A DNA stretch of 6,968 bases from Phascolarctobacterium sp. Its GTDB lineage: Bacteria > Bacillota > Negativicutes > Acidaminococcales > Acidaminococcaceae. A program made the translations under genes and the position numbers. Below, piece by piece: positions 1-5,152 of this stretch. The stretch is from positions 1 to 6,968 of the forward strand of contig JAIHZV010000057.1 in NCBI GenBank assembly GCA_022718015.1, read 5' to 3'. The number at the start of each line of letters is the position of its first letter. Positions within the stretch are counted from its first letter, which is position 1. The notes under the pieces were generated by a model, which worked only from the letters and a program-made list of their open reading frames with translations, searched no databases and had not been told where the DNA came from.

Positions 1-1
1 G

Positions 2-190
2 GTAACCTTTGTACCGGGACTGGGCGTTCCTGTATGGCTGAGTGTGCTGCTGGATATTCCCTATTTTGTGCTGGCAAGCAGCCTGCTGATTGGTCAGTGC
101 ATCTGCGGTGTTGCCAGCGTGATGCTTGTTACAGCACTTGAGCGTGTGGGTGCAGGCAAAATGTTTGCGTTTGAAGGAGGAAAAAGATAA
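2..190 (+). CDS. C-terminal tail of a membrane protein, possibly a transporter substrate-binding (ECF S) component
   Basis: This is the 3' end of a gene that begins before the window. The frame is open from base 2 to the TAA at 188-190 and gives 62 residues. The tail is strongly hydrophobic: after VPGLGVPVW comes a run of roughly 40 mostly apolar residues, enough for one or two membrane helices, and then a short basic end (FEGGKR). Its stop shares one base with the queF start (TAATG), so the two genes are probably co-transcribed and translationally coupled. Because the partner is queF, a queuosine-precursor uptake protein such as a QueT-like ECF S component is an attractive guess. I do not recognise a diagnostic motif, so that assignment rests on context only. 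That it is an integral membrane protein is more secure than its substrate. Confidence 0.55.
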   Translation, partial: VTFVPGLGVPVWLSVLLDIPYFVLASSLLIGQCICGVASVMLVTALERVGAGKMFAFEGGKR

Positions 191-687
191 TGACTAGTGG
201 TAGAAGTCAAGAGGAGCTGCAGGGCGTAAGCCTTTTAGGCAGTAAGACGACGTATAAAAGCGATTATGCGCCGGAGGTTTTGGAGTCCTTCCCGAACAAG
301 CATCCCGGCAACGATTATTTTGTGAAGTTCAACTGTCCGGAGTTCACCAGCCTGTGTCCGATGACCGGCCAGCCTGATTTTGCGACGATTTATATTTCCT
401 ACGTTCCGGATGAGCGTCTGGTAGAAAGCAAGTCGCTGAAGCTGTATTTGTTCAGCTTCCGCAATCATGGTGATTTTCATGAGGACTGCGTGAATATCAT
501 TATGAAGGATTTAATTAAGCTGCTGGAGCCTAAGTATATTGAGGTTTGGGGCAAATTCCTGCCGCGCGGCGGTCTGTCCATTGATCCGTATGCCAACTAT
601 GGCAAGCCTGGTACGGAATGGGAGCAGGCAGCGAAGAAGCGTCTCTTTATGCATGATATGTATCCGGAAATGGTAAATAACAGATAA
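190..687 (+). CDS. queF: NADPH-dependent 7-cyano-7-deazaguanine reductase (preQ0 reductase), QueF type I
   Basis: QueF reduces the nitrile of preQ0 to the aminomethyl group of preQ1 with two NADPH, a cytoplasmic step in making the tRNA base queuosine. The 165-residue product has the length of the short, single-domain (type I) enzymes such as that of Bacillus. Visible landmarks are the catalytic cysteine C56 in SLCPMTGQPD with the partner D63, the QueF signature ESKSLKLY at 79-86, and FRNHGDFHE at 90-98, which supplies the substrate-binding His/Glu. The start is supported by AAGGAGG at 174-180, nine bases before the ATG. The ATG overlaps the upstream stop (TAATG), implying coupling. A strong terminator follows, so queF ends its own transcription unit and is separate from the glycolytic operon. 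No key residue is missing. Confidence 0.96.
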   Translation: MTSGRSQEELQGVSLLGSKTTYKSDYAPEVLESFPNKHPGNDYFVKFNCPEFTSLCPMTGQPDFATIYISYVPDERLVESKSLKLYLFSFRNHGDFHEDCVNIIMKDLIKLLEPKYIEVWGKFLPRGGLSIDPYANYGKPGTEWEQAAKKRLFMHDMYPEMVNNR

Positions 688-693
688 GTATGG

Positions 694-722
694 AAAGCTG
701 TTGCGCAAGCGGCAGCTTTTTT
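694..722 (+). terminator. Rho-independent terminator after queF
   Basis: An 11-base-pair stem (AAAGCTGTTGC at 694-704 with GCGGCAGCTTT at 709-719, including two G-U pairs) is closed by a GCAA tetraloop at 705-708 and runs into a T tract at 717-722. It starts seven bases after the queF stop. It separates the queuosine unit from the cggR promoter. Confidence 0.92.
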
Positions 723-767
723 ATTGCTCAGGCTGCTTTTGCTAGAAGGAGTTTCTTTTTTAAAATC

Positions 768-786
768 ATAAGTTAGCCTACGCTAA
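768..786. promoter_or_regulatory. Dyad resembling a DtxR/IdeR-type metalloregulator box
   Basis: The core TTAGC-CTAC-GCTAA (773-786) is an inverted repeat. The surrounding 19 bases match the DtxR-family consensus TTAGGTTAGCCTAACCTAA at 15 of 19 positions by my alignment. It lies between the queF terminator and the cggR promoter, about 70 bases upstream of the -10. No iron or manganese gene is adjacent, so the function is unproven and the match may be chance. Confidence 0.25.
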
Positions 787-799
787 TCAAAGGACGATT

Positions 800-821
800 T
801 TTACAAAAATTTTTCTGTAAA
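800..821. promoter_or_regulatory. Inverted repeat TTTACA-N10-TGTAAA upstream of the cggR promoter
   Basis: Perfect six-base arms (TTTACA at 800-805, TGTAAA at 816-821) flank an A5T5 core. The centre lies near -60 relative to the expected transcription start, a usual place for an activator or for UP-element-like AT-rich DNA. I cannot name the protein that would bind it. Confidence 0.25.
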
Positions 822-835
822 CACTAATACAGCAC

Positions 836-864
836 TTTATTTATCAATTAGAGTATGCTATAAT
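836..864 (+). promoter_or_regulatory. Sigma-A-type promoter of the cggR-gapA operon
   Basis: A perfect -10 hexamer TATAAT lies at 859-864, preceded by TG at 856-857 in the extended -10 position. The best -35 at 17-base spacing is TTTATT (836-841), a weak match to TTGACA, so the extended -10 probably compensates. Transcription would start near 870-872, leaving a leader of about 84 bases before cggR. No other promoter of comparable quality is seen before gapA. Confidence 0.8.
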
Positions 865-873
865 GGGCTATAG

Positions 874-894
874 ACAAATAAATCACTTATTTGT
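874..894 (+). other. Hairpin at the predicted 5' end of the cggR transcript
   Basis: ACAAATAA (874-881) and TTATTTGT (887-894) are perfect eight-base arms around a five-base loop. The hairpin would begin within a few bases of the predicted transcript start. It could be a 5' stabilising structure for the mRNA or, as DNA, an extra protein site. Its GACAAAT start resembles the half-site of the operator just downstream. Confidence 0.5.
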
Positions 895-904
895 ACAGAA
901 TCCG

Positions 905-941
905 TGGGACACAAAAAGTACCACGAGGGACAAATTGTGTC
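905..941 (+). promoter_or_regulatory. Putative tandem CggR operator in the cggR leader
   Basis: Two GGGAC half-sites lie 21 bases apart, at 906-910 and 927-931. The second forms GGGAC-N6-TGTC (927-941), matching the repeat unit known for the Bacillus CggR operator (CGGGAC-N6-TGTC, twice in tandem). The first unit is weaker, ending GTACC rather than TGTC. The site lies downstream of the -10 and upstream of the cggR start, as in Bacillus, where bound CggR blocks elongating polymerase until fructose-1,6-bisphosphate releases it. The role here is inferred from that family. Confidence 0.7.
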
Positions 942-946
942 GAGGA
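942..946 (+). promoter_or_regulatory. Ribosome binding site that fixes the cggR start
   Basis: GAGGA lies eight bases before the ATG at 955. The GTG at 904 in the same frame would put its first codons inside the operator and lacks a matching site, so the ATG at 955 is the better start. Confidence 0.75.
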
Positions 947-954
947 ATGTTAAG

Positions 955-1998
955 ATGGATAGTATTATTAATCTGCAAAAGAAAATCGTGCCGGAGCTGA
1001 CGGACCTGCTCGTACAGCGTTATCAGATTCTGCTGCAGGTGAGCCACGAAGCGCCTATAGGCAGACGTGCTCTGGCGGCAAGACTGGGACTTAGCGAAAG
1101 AGTGCTGCGTGCTCAGGTTGATTTTCTTAAAAAAAGCGGTCTGCTGGATTTTTCCTCCAGCGGCATGAGTGTGACAGAAGAGGGCGCTGATATTTTAAAG
1201 GAGCTTGCGGATTATGTGCGCAAGCTGCAGGATATCTCCTTCCTGGAAAAAGCCTTGAGCGATACGCTGAAGATTGGCCGCGTAGTTATCCTGCCTGGTG
1301 ATTCCGATCAGGATGATGTCGTGAAGCGGGAGATTGGCCGCACGGCAGCGCATATCCTGAGCAAGCTGCTCGAGGATGGCAAGCGTCATATTGTGGCAGT
1401 CAGCGGTGGTACAACGATGGCGGCTATGGCAGCCAATATCTCCGGCTCGCAGCCGAATACCGTTGTGGTTCCGGCGCGCGGCGGCTTGGGGGATAACGTA
1501 GAGCTGCAGGCTAACACGATAGCTACGGTGCTGGCGCAAAAGCTTGGCGCTTCCTACCGTCAGCTTTATGTTCCCGACAGTGTGAGCGAGGACATTTTGA
1601 ACAGCATTCTGCAGGAGGATGTGGGCGTGCGTGCGGTGGTTGATATCATCAAGCAGGCTGATATTCTGGTGCATGGTGTGGGCCGTGCCAGCGTGATGGC
1701 GCGTCATAGACGACTGAGCAGCGATATTATCGCTAAGCTGGAGGCTGACGGTGCTGTGGGCGAGGCCTTTGGCCAGTATTGCGCACTCGATGGCAGGCAG
1801 GTCTATATGACGAATAACGCCGGCCTGATGCTGCAGGATTTGCAGCATATCGGCATTATCATCGGTATTGCCGGCGGCAAGTCGAAGGCAGCAGCGATTC
1901 TTTCTGTTATCCGTGCTTCGCGTCAGGATATTCTTGTTACTGACGAGGCAGCAGCGCATGAGATTATGCGCATGTCAGAGCAGCAGGCGCTTGCCTAA
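955..1998 (+). CDS. cggR: Central glycolytic genes regulator CggR (SorC/DeoR-like family)
   Basis: CggR represses the operon for triose-phosphate glycolysis, and in Bacillus its effector is fructose-1,6-bisphosphate. From the ATG at 955 the product has 347 residues, close to the 340 of the Bacillus protein. The N-terminal helix-turn-helix covers about residues 15-65 and includes APIGRRALAARLGLSERVLR. The C-terminal sugar-phosphate-binding domain runs from about residue 90 to the end, with SGGTT at 150-154, VPARGGLGDN from 172, then VHGVGRA, IAGGKSKA and VTDEAAA. These match the family's phosphate-binding and effector loops. The gene sits directly upstream of gapA with no terminator between, the known arrangement, and a candidate operator lies in its own leader, suggesting autoregulation. 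The sequence looks intact. A more general SorC-family sugar regulator is the only alternative. Confidence 0.95.
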   Translation: MDSIINLQKKIVPELTDLLVQRYQILLQVSHEAPIGRRALAARLGLSERVLRAQVDFLKKSGLLDFSSSGMSVTEEGADILKELADYVRKLQDISFLEKALSDTLKIGRVVILPGDSDQDDVVKREIGRTAAHILSKLLEDGKRHIVAVSGGTTMAAMAANISGSQPNTVVVPARGGLGDNVELQANTIATVLAQKLGASYRQLYVPDSVSEDILNSILQEDVGVRAVVDIIKQADILVHGVGRASVMARHRRLSSDIIAKLEADGAVGEAFGQYCALDGRQVYMTNNAGLMLQDLQHIGIIIGIAGGKSKAAAILSVIRASRQDILVTDEAAAHEIMRMSEQQALA

Positions 1999-2022
1999 GG
2001 CTCTGGTGAATTAAGTTAATAA

Positions 2023-2035
2023 GCACAAATTGTGC
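2023..2035. promoter_or_regulatory. Palindrome GCACAA-A-TTGTGC between cggR and gapA
   Basis: A perfect 13-base odd palindrome that contains ACAAATTGTG, ten bases identical to the second half of the operator in the cggR leader (930-939). Over 15 bases it agrees with that operator unit at 11 positions. It may be an auxiliary binding site. As RNA it would form only a four-pair stem and has a poor T tract, so it is not a convincing terminator. Confidence 0.4.
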
Positions 2036-2041
2036 AATTTT

Positions 2042-2056
2042 ATAAGAAACTCTTAT
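2042..2056 (+). other. Small hairpin just upstream of the gapA ribosome binding site
   Basis: ATAAGA (2042-2047) and TCTTAT (2051-2056) pair around AAC, ending nine bases before AAGGAGG at 2065-2071. In Bacillus the cggR-gapA message is cut near the end of cggR, and structure near the new 5' end protects gapA RNA. This hairpin is placed to do something similar, but that is inference. Confidence 0.35.
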
Positions 2057-2079
2057 GATAATTTAAGGAGGAAGTTATT

Positions 2080-3084
2080 ATGACAAAGTTAGGTATTAAT
2101 GGTTTTGGCCGCATTGGCCGCGAGGTTTTCCGTGTAGCATTCAACAATCCTGAAGTAGAGGTTGTTGCTGTCAACGATCCTGGCGACATCACCGCTTTGG
2201 CTCACCTGTTGAAATATGACTCTATCCATGGCACTTTCAACCATGAAGTCAGCATCGAAGGCAACTACATTATTGTTGACGACCGCAAAATCGAAGTATT
2301 CGCTTGCCTGGATCCTGCACAGATTCCTTGGGGCGAAGCCGGTGCAGAAATCGTTGTAGAATCCACCGGCCGTTTCACCGAAGCTGCAAAGGCTGCAGCT
2401 CATCTGCATGACACTGTTAAAAAGGTTATCATCTCCGCTCCGGCTAAAGGCGAAGATATCACCATCGTTATGGGTGTTAACCAAGACAAATATGATCCTG
2501 CTAAACACAACATCATTTCCAATGCTTCCTGCACCACGAACTGCCTGGCTCCGTTCACCAAAGTGCTGCTGAACAAATTCGGTATTGAAAGCGGTCTGAT
2601 GACCACTGTTCACTCCTATACTAATGACCAAAGAATTCTGGACCTGCCGCATAAAGATCTGCGTCGTGCTCGTGCTGCTGCTTGCTCCATCATCCCGACT
2701 ACTACCGGTGCTGCAAAAGCAGTTGCTCTGGTTCTGCCGGAGCTGAAAGGCAAGCTGAACGGCTTCGCAATGCGCGTTCCTACTCCGAACGTTTCCATTA
2801 CTGACTTGACCGTACTGCTGCAAACCGACACCACTGCTGAAGAAATCAACGCAGTGCTGAAGGAAGCTGCTGAAGGCGAGCTCAAAGGCATCATGGGCTA
2901 CAGCGACGAACCGCTGGTATCCCGCGATTACAATGGCTGCCCGCTGAGCTCCATTATCGACGGTCTGTCCACCATGATGGTTGGTCCGCGTATGGCTAAG
3001 GTTGTAAGCTGGTATGACAACGAATGGGGTTATTCCAACCGTGTAGTTGACCTTGCTGCATATATCGCAAAACAAGGCCTGTAA
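2080..3084 (+). CDS. gapA: Glyceraldehyde-3-phosphate dehydrogenase, NAD-type, glycolytic
   Basis: This cytoplasmic enzyme oxidises glyceraldehyde-3-phosphate to 1,3-bisphosphoglycerate with reduction of NAD. The 334-residue product has the usual family length. The Rossmann motif GINGFGRIGR is at 5-14, the catalytic cysteine C151 lies in SNASCTTNC (147-155), and the base H178 lies in TTVHSYTNDQ. D33, together with the L189-P190 pair in LPHKDLRRARAAA, is the pattern of NAD-specific catabolic enzymes, not the NADP-preferring GapB type. The start has AAGGAGG at 2065-2071, eight bases upstream. It follows cggR and is followed after 16 bases by pgk-tpi, so its carboxyl phosphate product passes to the next gene's enzyme. 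Lys is mostly AAA and Glu mostly GAA here, whereas the next gene uses AAG and GAG more, a visible but modest difference. Confidence 0.98.
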   Translation: MTKLGINGFGRIGREVFRVAFNNPEVEVVAVNDPGDITALAHLLKYDSIHGTFNHEVSIEGNYIIVDDRKIEVFACLDPAQIPWGEAGAEIVVESTGRFTEAAKAAAHLHDTVKKVIISAPAKGEDITIVMGVNQDKYDPAKHNIISNASCTTNCLAPFTKVLLNKFGIESGLMTTVHSYTNDQRILDLPHKDLRRARAAACSIIPTTTGAAKAVALVLPELKGKLNGFAMRVPTPNVSITDLTVLLQTDTTAEEINAVLKEAAEGELKGIMGYSDEPLVSRDYNGCPLSSIIDGLSTMMVGPRMAKVVSWYDNEWGYSNRVVDLAAYIAKQGL

Positions 3085-3085
3085 T

Positions 3086-3092
3086 AAAGGAG
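3086..3092 (+). promoter_or_regulatory. Ribosome binding site fixing the GTG start of pgk-tpi
   Basis: AAAGGAG lies eight bases before the GTG at 3101 and directly after the gapA stop. An in-frame ATG at 3047 lies inside gapA, would add 18 non-homologous residues and has no such site. Phosphoglycerate kinases typically begin with a short stretch of this kind before VRVDFNVPL, so GTG is preferred. Confidence 0.85.
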
Positions 3093-3100
3093 ATATATCC

Positions 3101-5026
3101 GTGGATAAAAAAACTGTACGTGATTTAGACGTTGCCGGCAAAAAGGTTCTGGTACGTGTAGATTTTAACGTTCCTCTGAATGATAAGGGCGAGATTACCG
3201 ATGATACGCGTATCACCGCATCTCTGCCGACAATTCAATATCTGCTGGAGCAGAAGGCTGCTGTTATTCTGATGGCTCATCTGGGCCGTCCGAAGGGACA
3301 GGTTAAGCCGGAGCTTTCTCTGGCTCCTGTGGCTAAGCATCTGGGCAAGCTGCTGGGCAAAAAGATTCTTTTTGCTCCTGACTGCGTAGGCGAGGCTGCA
3401 AAGGCTGCTGCCAGCAAGCTGAAGGCTGGCCATATCCTGCTTTTGGAAAACCTGCGCTTCCATAAGGAAGAAGAAAAGAACGACATGGAGTTTGCAGAGC
3501 AGCTCGCTTCTCTGGCAGACCTTTATGTTAACGACGGCTTCGGTGTTTCTCACCGTGCCCATGCGTCCGTAGAGGGCGTAACGCACTTCCTGCCTGCTGC
3601 TGCAGGCTTCCTGCTGGAAAAAGAAATACAATATGTTGGTCAGGCTGTAACCAATCCGCTGCATCCCTTCGTTGCTATTATCGGCGGCGCAAAGGTAAGC
3701 GACAAGATCGGCGTTATCAGCAATCTGCTGGATAAGGTTGATACGCTGCTGATTGGCGGCGGTATGGCTAACACCTTCCTCGCTGCTCAGGGCCACAAGA
3801 TGGGCAAATCTCTTGTAGAAGAGGATAAGCTGGAGCTGGCGAAGGAGCTTCTGGCGAAGGCTAAGAAGAACAAGGTTAAGCTGCTGTTGCCGACCGACCT
3901 CGTAATGGCTGCTGCCTTTGCTCCTGATGCTGCGCATGTAACCGAAGGCGTTAAGCATCTGAATCAGGAGTATATGGCGCTCGATATCGGCAGCGAAACG
4001 AGCAAGGCTTATGCTGAAGCACTTGCTGAGGCAAAGATGATCGTTTGGAACGGACCGATGGGCGTGTTCGAAATGGATGCCTTCTGCAAGGGTACGGAAG
4101 CAGTTGCCAAGGCAGTTGCTAAGAGCCGTGCAGTGAGCATTGTTGGCGGCGGCGACAGCGTTGCTGCTATCGAAAAGCTTGGTCTGGCAAAACGCATTAC
4201 GCATATTTCTACCGGCGGCGGTGCTTCTCTGGAATATCTGGAGGGCAAGGTTCTGCCGGGCGTAGCAGCTCTTGATGACCTGCGCCGCAAGATGATTGCC
4301 GGCAACTGGAAGATGAACAAGACTGTTAATGAGGCCGTTGAACTGGCTGAGGACGTGGTTATGGAAACTAACGGCACTCTGAACGAGGTTGTTATTTTCC
4401 CGCCGTTCACCGCTCTGGAGACTGTTGCTGATGCTATCGACGGCAAGCATGTCGGCTATGGTGCACAGGACCTGCACTGGGAGGACAACGGCGCTTATAC
4501 CGGCGCTATCTCCGGTGCGATGATTGCTGACATCTGCGCTGAATATGTTCTTGTTGGTCATAGCGAACGCCGCACGATTTTTGGCGAGAACGAGAAGATT
4601 GTTGCCAGCAAGATTATTGCTGCTTACCGCAATGGCCTGAAGCCGATGCTGTGCGTAGGCGAAAATCTGGCTGAGCGCGAGGCAGGCAAGACTGCACGCA
4701 AAATCAACATGCAGCTCAAGAGCGCTCTGCGCGTTATCGCTCCTGAGGATGCAGAAAACCTTGTAGTTGCTTATGAGCCTATCTGGGCTATCGGCAGCGG
4801 CAAGGCAGCAACCGTTGAGGATGCTTTGGAGGTCTGCACCCTGATTCGTAACAAAATCGGTAAAATCTTCACCGAGGATATCGCACGTAAGGTACGTATC
4901 CTGTACGGTGGCAGTGTAAATGAAAAGAATGCTGCTGATTTCAATGTCAGCGGTATTGATGGTGTGCTTGTCGGCGGCGCTTCTCTGAAGGCAGAAAGCT
5001 TCGCTAAGATAGTACGCAGCTTTTAA
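3101..5026 (+). CDS. pgk-tpiA: Bifunctional phosphoglycerate kinase / triosephosphate isomerase fusion
   Basis: One uninterrupted frame of 641 residues joins two glycolytic enzymes. Residues 1-393 are a complete phosphoglycerate kinase, which makes ATP from 1,3-bisphosphoglycerate: VRVDFNVPL 18-26, R37, HLGRPKG 60-66, R119, the HRAH motif at 151-154, GGAKVSDK 195-202, WNGPMGVFE 316-324, GGGDS 349-353 and the terminal GGGAS...LPGVAALDD. Residues 394-641 are a complete triosephosphate isomerase, which interconverts the two triose phosphates. There is no linker, no stop and no ribosome binding site between them. The residue where isomerases normally carry Met-1 is Leu, encoded by CTG at 4280-4282, before RRKMIAGNWKMNK. 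A PGK-TIM fusion is known in Thermotoga maritima. The gene follows gapA by 16 bases. All key catalytic residues are present in both halves, so both activities are expected. Confidence 0.95.
   Translation: MDKKTVRDLDVAGKKVLVRVDFNVPLNDKGEITDDTRITASLPTIQYLLEQKAAVILMAHLGRPKGQVKPELSLAPVAKHLGKLLGKKILFAPDCVGEAAKAAASKLKAGHILLLENLRFHKEEEKNDMEFAEQLASLADLYVNDGFGVSHRAHASVEGVTHFLPAAAGFLLEKEIQYVGQAVTNPLHPFVAIIGGAKVSDKIGVISNLLDKVDTLLIGGGMANTFLAAQGHKMGKSLVEEDKLELAKELLAKAKKNKVKLLLPTDLVMAAAFAPDAAHVTEGVKHLNQEYMALDIGSETSKAYAEALAEAKMIVWNGPMGVFEMDAFCKGTEAVAKAVAKSRAVSIVGGGDSVAAIEKLGLAKRITHISTGGGASLEYLEGKVLPGVAALDDLRRKMIAGNWKMNKTVNEAVELAEDVVMETNGTLNEVVIFPPFTALETVADAIDGKHVGYGAQDLHWEDNGAYTGAISGAMIADICAEYVLVGHSERRTIFGENEKIVASKIIAAYRNGLKPMLCVGENLAEREAGKTARKINMQLKSALRVIAPEDAENLVVAYEPIWAIGSGKAATVEDALEVCTLIRNKIGKIFTEDIARKVRILYGGSVNEKNAADFNVSGIDGVLVGGASLKAESFAKIVRSF
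4280..5026 (+). other. tpiA: Triosephosphate isomerase domain of the fusion protein
   Basis: About 248 residues, the full length of a normal isomerase. The phosphate-side N-K motif AGNWKMN gives catalytic K404, the electrophile H487 lies in LVGHSERR, and the general base E559 lies in AYEPIWAIGSGKAAT, whose second part is the flexible loop 6. YGGSVN (602-607) and GVLVGGASL form the phosphate-binding end. Independent initiation looks unlikely, since no Shine-Dalgarno sequence precedes the CTG at 4280 or the ATG at 4292. The nearest purine run, GGAGGG in the LEG codons, is about 40 bases upstream. Confidence 0.93.
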
Positions 5027-5042
5027 TCTGGACGAGTGAGTG

Positions 5043-5118
5043 AGTACCAGCTGCAGGTAAAAGCTACGGCGGTGCATAAATTAGTATGACGCTGAGCTTT
5101 GCCAACGCAGCTGGTACT
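5043..5118 (+). repeat. Long composite hairpin between pgk-tpi and gpmI
   Basis: AGTACCAGCTGC (5043-5054) and GCAGCTGGTACT (5107-5118) are perfect 12-base inverted arms. Inside them further stems can stack: GGT/GCC (5056-5058 with 5101-5103, one G-U), AAAGCT/AGCTTT (5060-5065 with 5095-5100), CGGCG/CGCTG (5067-5071 with 5090-5094, one G-U) and CATA/TATG (5075-5078 with 5085-5088). The whole folds into a rod of about 76 bases. There is no T tract after it, so it is not a standard terminator. It could be an RNA-processing or stability element inside the operon, or a small palindromic intergenic repeat. It is the main content of the 126-base gap. Confidence 0.7.
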
Positions 5119-5152
5119 GTATCTCTAGTCTGTAAATAAAGAAGATACAAAT

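Noticed and set aside
904..954. GTG at 904 as the cggR start, adding 17 residues
   Set aside because: It lies inside the operator-like repeats, lacks a good ribosome binding site, and the extra residues do not resemble the CggR N-terminus. The ATG at 955 has GAGGA at the right distance.
2030..2062. A promoter for gapA (TTGTGC ... TATGAT)
   Set aside because: The -35 is poor, and the predicted start would fall at the ribosome binding site, leaving almost no leader.
3047..3100. ATG at 3047 as the pgk start
   Set aside because: It lies inside gapA in another frame and gives an 18-residue extension unlike kinase N-termini. The GTG at 3101 has AAAGGAG eight bases upstream.
3125..5077. Very long open frame on the minus strand opposite pgk-tpi (650 codons)
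   Set aside because: It is a codon-bias shadow: its residues are low-complexity and match no family I recognise, while the + strand is a clear enzyme fusion. The same holds for the minus-strand frames at 2089-3216, 1195-1959 and 5501-6502.
5099..5127. A promoter for gpmI starting with TTGCCA
   Set aside because: The -35-like hexamer is good, but no -10 better than three of six matches lies at 15-18 bases, and the hexamer is part of the hairpin.
5043..5130. The composite hairpin as an intrinsic terminator
   Set aside because: No run of T follows either arm on either strand, and the next gene belongs to the same pathway.
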